This document shows positions 46,906-57,326 of a stretch of 64,000 bases of DNA, one piece after another. The notes under the pieces are model-generated. The model was given only the letters and a program-made list of their open reading frames with translations, was not told the DNA's origin and ran no database searches. Both the position numbers and the translations under genes were made by a program. Origin of the DNA: CAZYME01 sp964648115 (lineage in GTDB: Bacteria > Pseudomonadota > Gammaproteobacteria > Legionellales > Legionellaceae); assembly GCA_964648115.1 (NCBI GenBank), contig CAZYME010000013.1, positions 4,068 to 68,067 of the forward strand, given 5' to 3'. Numbering within the stretch: position 1 is the first letter of the stretch; each line of letters opens with the position of its first letter.

Positions 46906-48180
46906 ATGCAGAATAGGAATGAACACATAATTGGTTTTGCCAGCTCTATGTTTCAAACATCAGGGCCTGATTGCGGACGATCAAATTGGACTGAAGCTGC
47001 TGAAAGAGGACGTGTCCCTGATTCAACACAGCCAATTTCGCATTGGGATCATTTTGAAGAGGATTTAGATTTGATGGCAAAAACTGGCATTAAATCTTAT
47101 CGAGTTTCAATCGAATGGAGTCATATTGAACCTGTAAAAGGAAAATATGATGATGAAGTAATAGCTCGATATCAAAGGCTCATAGACGCTTGTCTGGAGC
47201 GGGGAATCGTTCCTATGTTAACACTTTACCACTTTAATGAACCATTCTGGTTTACAGAGCTTGGTAGCTTCGAGCGCGAAGAAAATATTGAGCATTTTGT
47301 AGAGTTTAGCAAACATGTATTTTCAGTATTTTCACCTAAGGTTAATTTATGGTGCACAATTAATGAACCCGCAGTTCAAGCGTTTATGGGTTATTTTCTT
47401 GGCAAATTTCCTCCACGTAGAACGGGTAGTTTTACTCAGACAGTCGAGGTGCTTAAAAATTTGCTTAAAGCACACGTTGATGTATATCAGGCGCTTAAAC
47501 CATTATCTCCAGAGTCTCAAATTGGTATTGTTCACAATGTTTTACGATTTAAGCCCTTATATACGCACGATCCAATCGCATATTTTCTTACGAATCTTTT
47601 TACGCCGCTTACCGATGACATCGTTATGAATTTTTTTAGAACGGGTCGTATCGATTACCGCGTATTCAATAGCAGAGTCGTCAATTACATAACATGTCGT
47701 AGAGAAGGATTCCATTTCCAAGATGATCGCGCCCCCCATTCCAATGATTTTATTGGTTTAAATTTCTATGCTAATCCTATTGTTGGCCCGAATAGGAGAA
47801 ATGGATATGGCCCAACATGTCGTGCAGGTCAAGTTATGGGAGATATGTATTTACCACTTGATCCGGAAGGTTTTTCTGCGGCAATCGATCAAGTAGCAAG
47901 TCTTGGTAAGCCAGTTTACATTACAGAAACAGGCGTTGCTGATAGGAGCGATGTATTACGCCAACGACTTTTGCCACTATACTTTGCAGTGATCGACAGT
48001 AAAATTGCTGAAGGTGTTGATGTTCGAGGCACCTATCTTTGGTCAGCTTTTGATAACTATGAATGGAATGAAGGGAATACAAAATCATTTGGATTTTTTG
48101 ATGCACATCGTAATCCTAGAGATAGCGTTGATGTATTGAAACGAATAATAGAGGAGCACCGGACACTGGGCATCCCTTAA
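46906..48180 (+). CDS. Glycoside hydrolase family 1 (beta-glucosidase-like)
   Basis: 424-residue cytoplasmic enzyme with the GH1 barrel. FASSMFQTSG replaces the usual GxATAAYQ-EG opening, SHWDHFEEDLDLMAKTGIKSYRVSIEWSHIEP is typical, acid/base Glu is in LWCTINEPAV, and the nucleophile Glu is in PVYITETGVAD (ENG becomes ETG). Also visible is YLWSAFDNYEWNEG, the aglycone/glycone Trp region. No signal peptide. The length is slightly below the usual 440-480. The gene is monocistronic, with a strong terminator after it. Substrate (glucoside, galactoside or phospho-glycoside) cannot be decided; the conserved Trp region lacks a phosphate-binding Ser-Lys signature. Confidence 0.88.
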   Translation: MQNRNEHIIGFASSMFQTSGPDCGRSNWTEAAERGRVPDSTQPISHWDHFEEDLDLMAKTGIKSYRVSIEWSHIEPVKGKYDDEVIARYQRLIDACLERGIVPMLTLYHFNEPFWFTELGSFEREENIEHFVEFSKHVFSVFSPKVNLWCTINEPAVQAFMGYFLGKFPPRRTGSFTQTVEVLKNLLKAHVDVYQALKPLSPESQIGIVHNVLRFKPLYTHDPIAYFLTNLFTPLTDDIVMNFFRTGRIDYRVFNSRVVNYITCRREGFHFQDDRAPHSNDFIGLNFYANPIVGPNRRNGYGPTCRAGQVMGDMYLPLDPEGFSAAIDQVASLGKPVYITETGVADRSDVLRQRLLPLYFAVIDSKIAEGVDVRGTYLWSAFDNYEWNEGNTKSFGFFDAHRNPRDSVDVLKRIIEEHRTLGIP

Positions 48181-48215
48181 TTCTATATGTATTGTATATG
48201 TTTGAACAATGCATA

Positions 48216-48249
48216 AAAACTAAGGGGCCATTTTGGCCCCTTAGTTTTT
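48216..48249. terminator. Bidirectional intrinsic terminator
   Basis: AACTAAGGGGCC and GGCCCCTTAGTT form a 12-bp stem with loop ATTTT, flanked by an A-run on the left and TTTTT on the right. It lies between the convergent GH1 and BAX-inhibitor genes and should stop transcription both ways. Confidence 0.85.
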
Positions 48250-48264
48250 AAAGATATTTAGTTC

Positions 48265-48939
48265 TTAATCACGGCCTGAAAAAGCACCCAACAGATTCAA
48301 CAAGCTGATGAACAAGTTGTATATAGATACAAACAAGGAAACCGTTGCGGAGATGTAATTGGTTTCGCCACCGTGAATGATTTCACTGGTTTGAAACAGA
48401 ATCAATCCAGAGGAAATCAGTACAAACGCTGCAGAGATAGCCAGAGACAATGCTGGTATTTGAAAGAAGATACTGGCAATCATCGCTAAAAACGCGAGCA
48501 TTACTGCAACAAACAAGAACCCACCTAGGTAGCTAAAATCTTTGCGTGTCGTTAATACATAACCCGACAGGGCAAAAAATATCAAGCCAGTACCACCTAA
48601 TGCTGTGGCTATCAGTTGTGGCCCGTTAGAAAAGCTAGCAATGTAGAAGCTAAGAATCGGCCCCAGGGCATATCCCATAAAACCGGTAAAGGCAAAAACA
48701 CTGACTAAGCCCCAAACACTATTTTTAAGAGCGTTGGTTAAAAACATCAAACCATAAACACCAACGATAAAAAGAATAGGATTAACTGGGCGTGCATGTA
48801 TTGCAAAAGATGTATAAGCTGTGAAGGCGCTAAAAAGAAATGTCAGGCCTAACAACATATACGTATTGCGTAATACTTTATTAGTAGCCAGCGCAGATTC
48901 TGTGCGGCGACTTAATACTGAAACGTCATTTCTGTTCAT
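48265..48939 (-). CDS. BAX inhibitor-1/YccA family membrane protein
   Basis: 224 residues with seven hydrophobic segments. N-terminal NKVLRNTYMLLGLTFLFSA, central GYALGPILSFYIA and C-terminal IHGGETNYISATVSLFVSIYNLFISLLNLLG are typical of the bacterial YccA/YbhL branch, where aspartates near the C-terminus form a calcium/pH-sensing pair. In E. coli, YccA binds FtsH and modulates it. Function here is by family only. The gene ends in the shared bidirectional terminator. Confidence 0.9.
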   Translation of the reverse strand: MNRNDVSVLSRRTESALATNKVLRNTYMLLGLTFLFSAFTAYTSFAIHARPVNPILFIVGVYGLMFLTNALKNSVWGLVSVFAFTGFMGYALGPILSFYIASFSNGPQLIATALGGTGLIFFALSGYVLTTRKDFSYLGGFLFVAVMLAFLAMIASIFFQIPALSLAISAAFVLISSGLILFQTSEIIHGGETNYISATVSLFVSIYNLFISLLNLLGAFSGRD

Positions 48940-49103
48940 GAATAACTCCAGATTGTTTATATATATAGTTTAGCATAAATGAGGGTGCATTAGAGGTTAT
49001 TCAAGTCTAACTGGAGTAATTTTTATTGACAAGCCCATGAGTAGGCTACTAGCGCCAATTTTGTTTAAATAGGATAATATGGGCTTTTATCCTGGATAAC
49101 ATC

Positions 49104-49910
49104 ATGGCTCGTGTTGCCGTAGTTCAAATGAACTCTTCACATATTGTGAAAGACAATCTGCGCGAGCTCGAGCCATTTTTTCAAAAAGCAAGCGAGGGCG
49201 GTGCTGAATTGCTTGTCTTGCCTGAGAATTTTGCCTTCATGGGAATCCAAGCGGGCGATAAATTGCTGATTGCAGAAGAGCCTGGCGAGGGTGAGATTCA
49301 ACTCGCAGTAAGTGCGCTTGCTAAGCGTTATAGCATGTGGGTTATTGCGGGCTCAATATTTATGTCTTATTCGAAGCAGCGGGTAAAAGCTAGTTGCATG
49401 GTATACAATCATCACGGAGAAACGATTGACCGTTATGACAAAATTCATTTGTTCGATGCTAAGGTATCAGAGCAAGAGCCGCATCAAGAATCGCTAACGA
49501 TTGCTCCGGGAAATAAACCCGTGGTTGTCGATACACCGGTTGGCCGCATTGGATTGAGCATTTGTTATGATTTACGCTTTCCTGAATTATATCGCCAATT
49601 GGTTATAGAAGGTGCTGAGCTATTCACGGTTCCTTCCGCATTTACCGCAATTACCGGGGCGGCTCATTGGGAGGCTTTATTAAGAGCTCGTGCCATTGAG
49701 AGTTTATGTTATGTTCTAGCGCCGAACCAAGGAGGCCTCCATACAAATGGTCGCTATACGCATGGGCATAGCATGATTGTTGATCCCTGGGGTAAAATAA
49801 TAAGTGAGCAACCAGAGGGGGTAGGCGTTATTTTTGCCGATATTGATTTAAAACGCTTACAGCAACTCCGCCAACAATTTCCTTGTAATGATCACCATAT
49901 ACTTAAATAG
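49104..49910 (+). CDS. Carbon-nitrogen hydrolase (Nit1-like, probable deaminated-glutathione amidase)
   Basis: 268-residue nitrilase-superfamily enzyme with the Glu-Lys-Cys triad: Glu in [12 protein letters not shown], Lys in [12 protein letters not shown], Cys in [17 protein letters not shown]. The IHLFD and DLRFPELYR segments fit the Nit1/NitFhit branch, now known as deaminated-glutathione amidases (metabolite repair). tldD follows 8 bases downstream, an association common in gammaproteobacteria. An omega-amidase is the alternative. Confidence 0.87.
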   Translation: MARVAVVQMNSSHIVKDNLRELEPFFQKASEGGAELLVLPENFAFMGIQAGDKLLIAEEPGEGEIQLAVSALAKRYSMWVIAGSIFMSYSKQRVKASCMVYNHHGETIDRYDKIHLFDAKVSEQEPHQESLTIAPGNKPVVVDTPVGRIGLSICYDLRFPELYRQLVIEGAELFTVPSAFTAITGAAHWEALLRARAIESLCYVLAPNQGGLHTNGRYTHGHSMIVDPWGKIISEQPEGVGVIFADIDLKRLQQLRQQFPCNDHHILK

Positions 49911-49918
49911 GTAATTTT

Positions 49919-51358
49919 ATGAAATTAGCATTGACTATAGCCAAAGATTTATTACTAAAACCTGCTTCTATTGACGAATCTGGTATCGAAAAATTGATAC
50001 GATCCATGTTAAACAACCATGTCGATGATGCTGATTTGTATTTTCAAAGCTGTAGTTATGAGTCCTGGTATTTGGAAGACTCTGAAGTAAAAAGCGGTAG
50101 TTATTCTATCGATAGAGGGGTTGGTATTCGTGCAGTAAGCGGTGATAAAACAGGTTACGCATATTGTGATGATATTTTATTGCCTGCGATGGAACGAGCT
50201 GCTGACGCTGCCCGTTCGATTGCTTTGTTGGGGGCTCATCCTTCACAAGCGATAAAAATAGAGAGCTCACCCATTGCCCGTTATCCCGGCATTAACCCTA
50301 TTGAAGGTATGAGTAAGCAAGAAAAAATAGCCTTGCTAGAGGCGATTGATAAAGAAGCAAGACGCATGGACCCTCGGGTTATCCAAGTGAATGCTTCTTT
50401 GAGTGGTTGTTATGAGGTGGTCATGGTTGCGGGTATGCATGGCCAAATGATTGCAGATATTAGGCCGATGGTGAGTGTGAATGTAAGCGTTATCGTCGAA
50501 GATAAAGGGCGGAGAGAATCTGCGCGTTCAGGAGGGGGGGGCCGTGTCGGTTACTCATTTTTCCTTGAGCAAGATCGTGCGTTGGTTTATGCACGCGAAG
50601 CAGTGCGTGAGGCGCTTATCAATCTAGATGCGGTGGATGCCCCTGCAGGAATGATGCCTGTGGTGCTAGGCCCTGGGTGGCCTGGGGTATTGTTGCATGA
50701 AGCTGTGGGACATGGACTAGAAGGGGACTTTAATCGTAAAGGTCTTTCTGCATTTTCAGGACGGATGGGGCAGCAAGTAGCAGCTCCTGGTGTTACTGTT
50801 GTGGATAACGGGACCTTAGCCGATCGACGTGGTTCACTTACGATAGATGATGAAGGCACGCCAACGCAATGCACAACGCTGATCGAAAATGGTGTACTGG
50901 TGAATTACATGCAAGATAAGCTAAATGCAAAATTGATGGGCATGCAACCAACTGGTAATTGCCGACGTGAATCTTATGCAAACGTACCTATGCCAAGAAT
51001 GACTAATACGTATATGTTAGCCGGCCCGTATAATCCAGAAGAAATAATTCGTTCTGTAGAGCGCGGTTTATATGCAGTAAATTTTGGGGGCGGCCAAGTT
51101 GATATCACTTCAGGGCAATTTGTATTCTCTGCAAGCGAAGCTTACCTCATAGAAAATGGCAAAGTAACAACTCCTGTAAAAGGAGCAACATTGATCGGTA
51201 ATGGGCCTGAAGTGATGAAGCAAATTAGTATGGTGGGTAATGACTTAGCATTGGATGGTGGTATCGGTGTATGCGGAAAAGATGGCCAATCAGTTCCAGT
51301 AGGCGTAGGTCAACCCACGTTAAAAATTGATGCTTTGACAGTGGGCGGAACGCGCTAA
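49919..51358 (+). CDS. tldD: Metalloprotease TldD
   Basis: Subunit of the TldD/TldE (PmbA) zinc protease, which degrades unfolded peptides and matures some microcins. 479 residues, close to E. coli TldD. The metal site is [14 protein letters not shown] (HExxxH) near residue 263, and [16 protein letters not shown] and [27 protein letters not shown] are also conserved. pmbA is not in this window. The stop overlaps the end of the convergent membrane-protein gene by 4 bases. Confidence 0.95.
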   Translation: MKLALTIAKDLLLKPASIDESGIEKLIRSMLNNHVDDADLYFQSCSYESWYLEDSEVKSGSYSIDRGVGIRAVSGDKTGYAYCDDILLPAMERAADAARSIALLGAHPSQAIKIESSPIARYPGINPIEGMSKQEKIALLEAIDKEARRMDPRVIQVNASLSGCYEVVMVAGMHGQMIADIRPMVSVNVSVIVEDKGRRESARSGGGGRVGYSFFLEQDRALVYAREAVREALINLDAVDAPAGMMPVVLGPGWPGVLLHEAVGHGLEGDFNRKGLSAFSGRMGQQVAAPGVTVVDNGTLADRRGSLTIDDEGTPTQCTTLIENGVLVNYMQDKLNAKLMGMQPTGNCRRESYANVPMPRMTNTYMLAGPYNPEEIIRSVERGLYAVNFGGGQVDITSGQFVFSASEAYLIENGKVTTPVKGATLIGNGPEVMKQISMVGNDLALDGGIGVCGKDGQSVPVGVGQPTLKIDALTVGGTR

Positions 51359-52446
51359 ACAAAATGATGCGACAGCCAAATAACCCAAATATTTATTGGC
51401 TGTCGGAATAACACCACTCCGGCTAAAACACCTAACACAGCGTACCGATTAATATAATAAAGCGCCCCTGTAGATGTGGTGCAATAGGGTTCAAGTTGGG
51501 TAATCCACCTACGAAGAGCAACGCAAACCGGTAAATAAAATAGCACCAAAATTTCATTAAATAAACGTGCTTCCATCAAATTGCCAACCAGCAATAACCC
51601 TGCAAAATAAAATAAGGCCACATACCGCAAAGGCCTATATTGCAAAGGGATATAATCATAAAACGCAAACCAGAACAGAGGTAAGCCCGCAAAACAGAAC
51701 AAAAACAGTAGTATATGTAGGTCGTTGAGCAGCCAAACTAAGTTGGCCTCATAATAGGTGTGCTCAGACGCACGGAAATACCATTCCATTATAGGCCCAG
51801 GAAGCCCATGGGTGAACGTTAAAACCAAGCCACGTGCAAAGCAATAAGCCAATATAGCAAGCAATAATGGAACTATCACTGACCTCATTTTTTGCCAATG
51901 CAGTGCTGGGATTATCAACACTAGCAAAATACTGCTTTCGCGATTAAATGTTGCGAGAAATACCCAAGGAATAAAGTATATCCACCGCTCTCGCAAGCAC
52001 AATAAGAAGCCCATAGCCATAAAAAAGAGAGATGCGGTGTCACAAGGGTAAAAAAAAGTAGCTTTACCTTCACTTGTAAATCGATAGTTGATAACGGTCA
52101 TGAGCGGTAACAGTAGAATACAGAGCCAGCTAAGCAGCTGGGCTTGCTGAGGAGTAAATTCATACTCCAATAATTTGATCAGGGTGAAGTAAAACAGGCT
52201 TATAAATAACCATTCCATTAAAAAAAATAGATTATCAACGGAAAGTGGTAAAAAATAGATTAAAAAGTGAACAATAGCGGGAACAAGTAATCTCTGCCCA
52301 AACGGTAATCGAGCAGAAAAATTAGCCATATCTGTGAGCGTTGTATCAACAAATACGCCTGTAAGTTTGATGTGAATAAAAACATAACCAAGCAATAAGG
52401 CAAAGGTTATGAAGCGCGATTTAAAACGGAGAATATCCTTATTCAT
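51355..52446 (-). CDS. Polytopic membrane protein of unknown function
   Basis: 363 residues, about nine to ten hydrophobic helices. One short hydrophilic loop after TM1 ([22 protein letters not shown]) and another near residues 125-140 ([20 protein letters not shown]) are the most polar parts. The repertoire of helices and a TFNRESS motif recall membrane proteins near polysaccharide or glycosyltransferase-C genes, but I do not recognise a family and there is no clear catalytic DxD or HPDE motif. It converges on tldD with a 4-base overlap. Confidence 0.7.
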   Translation of the reverse strand: MNKDILRFKSRFITFALLLGYVFIHIKLTGVFVDTTLTDMANFSARLPFGQRLLVPAIVHFLIYFLPLSVDNLFFLMEWLFISLFYFTLIKLLEYEFTPQQAQLLSWLCILLLPLMTVINYRFTSEGKATFFYPCDTASLFFMAMGFLLCLRERWIYFIPWVFLATFNRESSILLVLIIPALHWQKMRSVIVPLLLAILAYCFARGLVLTFTHGLPGPIMEWYFRASEHTYYEANLVWLLNDLHILLFLFCFAGLPLFWFAFYDYIPLQYRPLRYVALFYFAGLLLVGNLMEARLFNEILVLFYLPVCVALRRWITQLEPYCTTSTGALYYINRYAVLGVLAGVVLFRQPINIWVIWLSHHFV

Positions 52447-52521
52447 GTATTGTCGCGGAGCAATAAAATAATAGATCGAGACTACCCTATGTATATGTAT
52501 AAATGCAATTGCATGAATGAG

Positions 52522-52603
52522 TCCCGCATTTCGCTGCGCTCCATACGGGCTACATGGTTAAATTAGATCATGTAGCCCGTATGGAGCGCAGCGAAATGCG
52601 GGA
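52522..52603. repeat. Family A palindrome, left of the small membrane-protein gene
   Basis: 82 bases with 35-base perfect arms: TCCCGCATTTCGCTGCGCTC ... ACATG, 12-base loop GTTAAATTAGAT, then the exact reverse complement. Its loop and overall length are identical to those of the copy at 53090-53171. Confidence 0.9.
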
Positions 52604-52680
52604 TTTCATTATTTACATTGAAATTCTAAGCGCCCTATTTATAATGATCATTGGGCCTGACGATAGCAGGAGTTTCAAAA

Positions 52681-53070
52681 ATGACAAATGGTTGTGGAGA
52701 AGCATGCGAAATTGGAATAACGGCCGGAAGTATCGTAGGCGGCCTTGCCGGATTTACTGCTGATGTTTGCTTATCTATATTTTATGTACGACCTTTTATT
52801 GATCATTTAACCGATACAGACAGCCAGACAGAGGAAATAATTACCGGGGTTATTGCTCTTCTTGCTCTGCCGCTATTTGTTGTCCCGGGTGCGAAGCTTG
52901 GCAAAATTGTAGGGGCGCCTACCGCTGTCGCTCTACAAGGCCTTTATGCCTGCGGGTCAGCAGGTTTATCAGCATTGAGTAGCCTCTCTTTATTCCGCCA
53001 TCAACCTCCGGCAACAGCGCAAGTACCAGGTGAAACGAGCAAACTAATTTCTGAGGCCTCGGTGGTTTAA
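52681..53070 (+). CDS. Small hydrophobic protein of unknown function, bracketed by twin palindromes
   Basis: 129 residues. Three hydrophobic, glycine/alanine-rich segments (about 12-35 with GSIVGGLAGF, 53-75, and 85-108) suggest a membrane or pore-like protein; the tail (HQPPATAQVPGETSK) is polar. AGGAG 8 bases upstream supports the ATG at 52681 over a frame start 10 codons earlier. The gene is enclosed between two near-identical 82-base palindromes, as if the palindromes and gene moved or duplicated together. No family recognised. Small size and Gly-rich helices would also fit a toxin-like or effector protein. Confidence 0.6.
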   Translation: MTNGCGEACEIGITAGSIVGGLAGFTADVCLSIFYVRPFIDHLTDTDSQTEEIITGVIALLALPLFVVPGAKLGKIVGAPTAVALQGLYACGSAGLSALSSLSLFRHQPPATAQVPGETSKLISEASVV

Positions 53071-53089
53071 TTATGCAGCTCTCAATGAG

Positions 53090-53171
53090 TCCCGCATTAC
53101 GCTGCGCTTCATACGGGCTACATGGTTAAATTAGATCATGTAGCCCGTATGAAGCGCAGCGTAATGCGGGA
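53090..53171. repeat. Family A palindrome, right of the small membrane-protein gene
   Basis: 82 bases: TCCCGCATTACGCTGCGCTT ... ACATG, loop GTTAAATTAGAT, then the exact reverse complement. It differs from the left copy at two arm positions, each compensated in the partner arm (T/A and C/T with their complements), so the hairpin is preserved. Confidence 0.9.
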
Positions 53172-53178
53172 CTTCATT

Positions 53179-56100
53179 TCAAGTTAACTTACCCAACAGC
53201 TCTTTAATCTCATGAATCCGTTCTTCGTGTGACGTGCTATCCAACGTGAATTTTAAGCGAGAAGGGCCGTCCATTTTATAACGCTTGGCGTGTACTTGAA
53301 TTAAATTAATCAACACGCTGGTATCGATATTCGGAGCGTCATTGAATTCTATTTTCCCTTGAAGCCCCGATGCGGCGATGCGGGTAATGCCTAATTTAGC
53401 CGCCGAAAATTTTAATTCAGTTACTAATAACAAATGTTTTACTTGCTGAGGCAATAACCCAAAACGGTCAATTAATTCAATTTGTAAATCATGTAATTGC
53501 TGTTTGTCTTTGGCATTTGCAATGCGCTTATACATAATCAAGCGCGTGTGAATATCTCCAATGTAATCGTCAGGAATAATAGCGCTGATGCGCAGGTCTA
53601 TTTCAGGTCCTGAATACATGGGTGCTGCAAGCTCTGGTGTTTTACCAGCTTTTAGATCATTAACAGCTTTATCAAGCATTTCCATAAAGAGATTAAAGCC
53701 AATAGCATGCATATTACCGCTTTGATCATCACCCAATAATTCACCAGCGCCTCGAATTTCTAAATCATGCGTTGCTAAAGTAAAGCCAGCTCCTAAATCT
53801 TCCAAAGACACAATGGCTTCTAGACGTTTAACAGCGTCAGGGGTTAATAGCTTGGCATTAGGCGTTAACAAATAAGCATAAGCTTGGTGATGCGAGCGAC
53901 CAACGCGTCCACGCAATTGATGCAGTTGTGCTAGACCAAATTTATCCGCTCTATCAATAATAATCGTATTTGCCGTGGGAATGTCGATACCGGTTTCGAT
54001 GATGGTGGTGCAAACTAACACATTAAATCGATGATGGTAAAAGTCAGACATAACACGCTCAAGTTCACGCTCATGCATTTGACCGTGTGCATTGTGAATC
54101 TTAGCCTCTGGCACTAATTTTTGTAGATCTTGGCAAACACGAGCAATGGTTTGGACATTATTGTGCAGGAAAAAAACTTGCCCGCCACGTAAAATTTCCC
54201 GCAATATTGCTTCTCGTAATAAAGGCTCATTGGTTTCCTGCCAAAATGTTTTAATGGCTAAGCGTTTAGCCGGGGGGGTGGAAATGAGCGATATATCTCG
54301 AATGCCCGCCATCGCCATGTTTAAAGTACGTGGAATAGGGGTAGCAGTCATAGAAAGAATATCAACATGCGTGCGCAAGGATTTGATATGTTCTTTTTGT
54401 TTTACCCCAAAGCGATGCTCTTCATCGATGATAAGCAGCCCTAAATTATGGAAACGAATATCTTTTTGAAATAATTTATGCGTGCCAATTACAATATCAA
54501 CACGTCCATTTTGTAATGACTCAACAACACCAGCAGATTCTTTCCCGCTACGAAAACGCGATAATAGTTCAATGTTGATCGGGAACTCAGCAAACCGGTC
54601 ACGAAAGGTTTCAAAATGCTGACCAGCTAGCAGCGTTGTTGGAACTAACACACAAACTTGTTTGCCATTTAGAACTGCAATAAAGGCGGCACGCATGGCA
54701 ACTTCTGTTTTACCAAAGCCCACATCGCCGCAAATTAGCCTATCCATAGGGCGAGAAGATTGCATATCCTTAATAATTTGATTTATTGCTTGTAGTTGGT
54801 CAGTGGTTTCAGTAAAGGGAAATCCACTGGCAAAACGTTGGTAATCGTTTGGGCTGAATTGATAAACATACCCGGGTTTTGCCTCACGCTTTGCATAAAT
54901 ATCCAATAGCTCAATAGCGACATCATGAATTTTTTCAGCCGCTTTTTTCTTTTCTTTTTGCCATTGGTCAGTACCTAGCCGATGCAGAGGGGCATGCTCT
55001 GCATCGGCGCCAGTATAGCGACTGATAACATTCAATGCGGTGACAGGAACATATATTTTATCTTCTCCTGCATAAGTCAAAACTAAAAATTCGTTGGCAT
55101 TGCCATTATCGTCAATGTACTGCAGGCCTTGGTAACGGCCTACACCAAATTGTAAATGTACAACAGGTGCACCAATGCGTAACTCTGCTAAATCACGAAT
55201 GATCAGATCAGGGTCAATTGATTTTTGAGAGCTACGCCGTTGGGGCACACTTTGCTCACCAAACAGCTGCGCTTCAACAATGATGGATATGGAGTGATCG
55301 ATTAATTCTGTTCCATAAATAAGCGGGCCCGTAGTGATATTGATGGGAGCGTCATCTTCGAGAAAAGTAGACCAAGAGGGCTGGACTTTAGGTATTACGT
55401 TGCTAGGTTTAAGCAAATCCAGCAACACTTCGCGCCGTCCGGCACTTTCAACCACTAATAAATATCGGTGATTTTTTTTGCTCATATAAGTACACAGCTG
55501 CGACAAAGGTTGCGCTGCTTGTCGTTCAACGGGAAGTGCAGGGGCTTTATCTATATTAAAATTAAATACAGCTCCTTTCTTCTCGATAGGCTTATGGTAA
55601 ACACGCAATTGCTGATACTGATTGGCATGCGTCATTATTTCAGTAGGTGTTAGAAAACAAGCCTGGGGAGCCAGCAGTGGATGAGAGATATCATAACTAC
55701 GTTGCTCATACCGTGCATTGAGCTCTTGCCAGAATTGTTCGGCTTGTTCATGAATAGCTTCAACAAGGCATATGGAAGCATTGGTTGGTAAATAATCAAA
55801 AAAAGTAGCCGTTTTTTCAAAGAATAAGGGAAGGTAGTACTCAATGCCGCTTGGAAACTGCCCATCGCTAACTGCTTCGTAAATCTGGCATTGGCTAGGA
55901 TTACCGGTAAATTGCTCTCTAAATGCGCGCCGAAATAGAGCGATACTTTGTTCATTTAGAGGAAATTCACGTGCTGGCAAAACTTGGATACGCTCGATTT
56001 TTTCGATCGTACGCTGATTTTCAGGATCAAAACGGCGCAAGCTATCCACAACATCGTCAAATAATTCAATCCGAAATGGTAATGGACTGCCCATCGGATA

Positions 56101-56622
56101 GAGGTCAATGATGGAGCCCCGCACCGCAAACTCACCATGTTCGAGAACCTTGTTCACGCAATGATAGCCCGCTTGCTCCAGTTGTTGCCTAAATTGTTCT
56201 ATACGTATAGTTTGACCTTCAGAGAGAACCAGGCCATGTTTTGTTATAAACTGCGGTGGGCACAGCCGGTGCATCAAAGTACTTGCTGCACTAATGACTA
56301 TTGCATTAGTGGTTTGTTGGAGACGGCTTAGTGTGTATAAACGCTCAGAAATAATATCTTGATGAGGTGAAAATCGATCGTAGGGTAATGTTTCCCAATC
56401 AGGGAACAGTAAAATTTCCTGCCCACTTGTCTCATTTCCAATAAAAAATTGCAGTTCTTCTAGTAATTGTGCAGCAGACAAATTATCAGGTGCGATTAAT
56501 AATTTCACCCCGGATGCATGCTGGCAATATTCAGCTAAGGCCAATGGCAGGCTACTACCATATAACTGCCCCCAAGTTTGCTTGGCGTCGATTTTAGCGG
56601 GAAGAAGAATAGGTTTGGCCAT
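53179..56622 (-). CDS. mfd: Transcription-repair coupling factor Mfd
   Basis: Removes stalled RNA polymerase and recruits UvrA. 1147 residues, the full family length: UvrB-homology N-terminus (about 1-330), RNA-polymerase-interacting Tudor-like domain (about 480-545, GAPVVHLQFGVGRYQGLQ), SF2 translocase with CGDVGFGKTEVAMRA, IIDEEHRFG, SMTATPIPRTLNMA and the RecG-like TRG motif (QLHQLRGRVGRS), and the C-terminal TRCF domain. The family A palindrome lies 8 bases after its stop and may act as terminator. It is the last gene of a minus-strand group that starts near 58760. Confidence 0.97.
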   Translation of the reverse strand: MAKPILLPAKIDAKQTWGQLYGSSLPLALAEYCQHASGVKLLIAPDNLSAAQLLEELQFFIGNETSGQEILLFPDWETLPYDRFSPHQDIISERLYTLSRLQQTTNAIVISAASTLMHRLCPPQFITKHGLVLSEGQTIRIEQFRQQLEQAGYHCVNKVLEHGEFAVRGSIIDLYPMGSPLPFRIELFDDVVDSLRRFDPENQRTIEKIERIQVLPAREFPLNEQSIALFRRAFREQFTGNPSQCQIYEAVSDGQFPSGIEYYLPLFFEKTATFFDYLPTNASICLVEAIHEQAEQFWQELNARYEQRSYDISHPLLAPQACFLTPTEIMTHANQYQQLRVYHKPIEKKGAVFNFNIDKAPALPVERQAAQPLSQLCTYMSKKNHRYLLVVESAGRREVLLDLLKPSNVIPKVQPSWSTFLEDDAPINITTGPLIYGTELIDHSISIIVEAQLFGEQSVPQRRSSQKSIDPDLIIRDLAELRIGAPVVHLQFGVGRYQGLQYIDDNGNANEFLVLTYAGEDKIYVPVTALNVISRYTGADAEHAPLHRLGTDQWQKEKKKAAEKIHDVAIELLDIYAKREAKPGYVYQFSPNDYQRFASGFPFTETTDQLQAINQIIKDMQSSRPMDRLICGDVGFGKTEVAMRAAFIAVLNGKQVCVLVPTTLLAGQHFETFRDRFAEFPINIELLSRFRSGKESAGVVESLQNGRVDIVIGTHKLFQKDIRFHNLGLLIIDEEHRFGVKQKEHIKSLRTHVDILSMTATPIPRTLNMAMAGIRDISLISTPPAKRLAIKTFWQETNEPLLREAILREILRGGQVFFLHNNVQTIARVCQDLQKLVPEAKIHNAHGQMHERELERVMSDFYHHRFNVLVCTTIIETGIDIPTANTIIIDRADKFGLAQLHQLRGRVGRSHHQAYAYLLTPNAKLLTPDAVKRLEAIVSLEDLGAGFTLATHDLEIRGAGELLGDDQSGNMHAIGFNLFMEMLDKAVNDLKAGKTPELAAPMYSGPEIDLRISAIIPDDYIGDIHTRLIMYKRIANAKDKQQLHDLQIELIDRFGLLPQQVKHLLLVTELKFSAAKLGITRIAASGLQGKIEFNDAPNIDTSVLINLIQVHAKRYKMDGPSRLKFTLDSTSHEERIHEIKELLGKLT

Positions 56623-56703
56623 GTCGTTAACATATAAATATTTTAAGGCCAGGAAGTATACAATAAAATTACCCAGCTTGCAGGATGGATAACTAGATCA
56701 TCG

Positions 56704-57276
56704 TTAGCGAAAAAAATAGCCGACAACAAACCCCGCGATCAAACCAAATAAATGCCCCTCCCAGGAAACGCCTTTTTTACCAGGAAATACGCCCAAAAAA
56801 ATACCTGCAAAATAATAGAGGCTTAAGACACCCAGAATAATAGCGGTCAATGTACCTTGCTGATATATATCTGCAACTAACAATGCCCAATATCCAGTAA
56901 TAAGAGCACTTGCTCCTAAATGAATACCTGGTTTAGCAAAGCACCAAATCAAGAAGCCGCTAAGTAAAGTTATATATAAAGTAACGTATAGAAAATAATC
57001 TAAGCCATGAATAAGAAGAAAATTACTTAAAACGAGCAAAGGAATAGAATTAAAAAAAATGTGATTGAAATTAGCATGTAAGAAGGGCGCAAACACGATA
57101 CCAGGCAACCCGTATAAGCGTCTTGGAATGATGCCTAATATCAAAAGACGTTTACCGGTTAGGTTACTGATAAAAAAAACCATCCATGGAATAGCCAAAA
57201 TAATTGCTAGATTATGGGCATTTAGTTGGGTTTGGCTAACAATCAAAGCCAAGCTAGTGTTTAATTGCTCAATCAT
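56704..57276 (-). CDS. Rhomboid-family intramembrane serine protease
   Basis: 190 residues with six hydrophobic helices. Conserved features: HANFNHIFFNSIPL (HxxxN oxyanion region), the catalytic serine in HLGASALITGYW (GxS), and the catalytic histidine in WEGHLFGLIAGFVVGY. It resembles the short bacterial rhomboids with a basic six-helix core. The start is placed at the ATG preceded by AGGTG at 8 bases; a longer frame adds 22 residues without support. Physiological substrates are unknown. Confidence 0.87.
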   Translation of the reverse strand: MIEQLNTSLALIVSQTQLNAHNLAIILAIPWMVFFISNLTGKRLLILGIIPRRLYGLPGIVFAPFLHANFNHIFFNSIPLLVLSNFLLIHGLDYFLYVTLYITLLSGFLIWCFAKPGIHLGASALITGYWALLVADIYQQGTLTAIILGVLSLYYFAGIFLGVFPGKKGVSWEGHLFGLIAGFVVGYFFR

Positions 57277-57326
57277 GATGAGTTCACCTGATATAGATTT
57301 GCTGCGTTTTAGCAGATAGTGAATCG

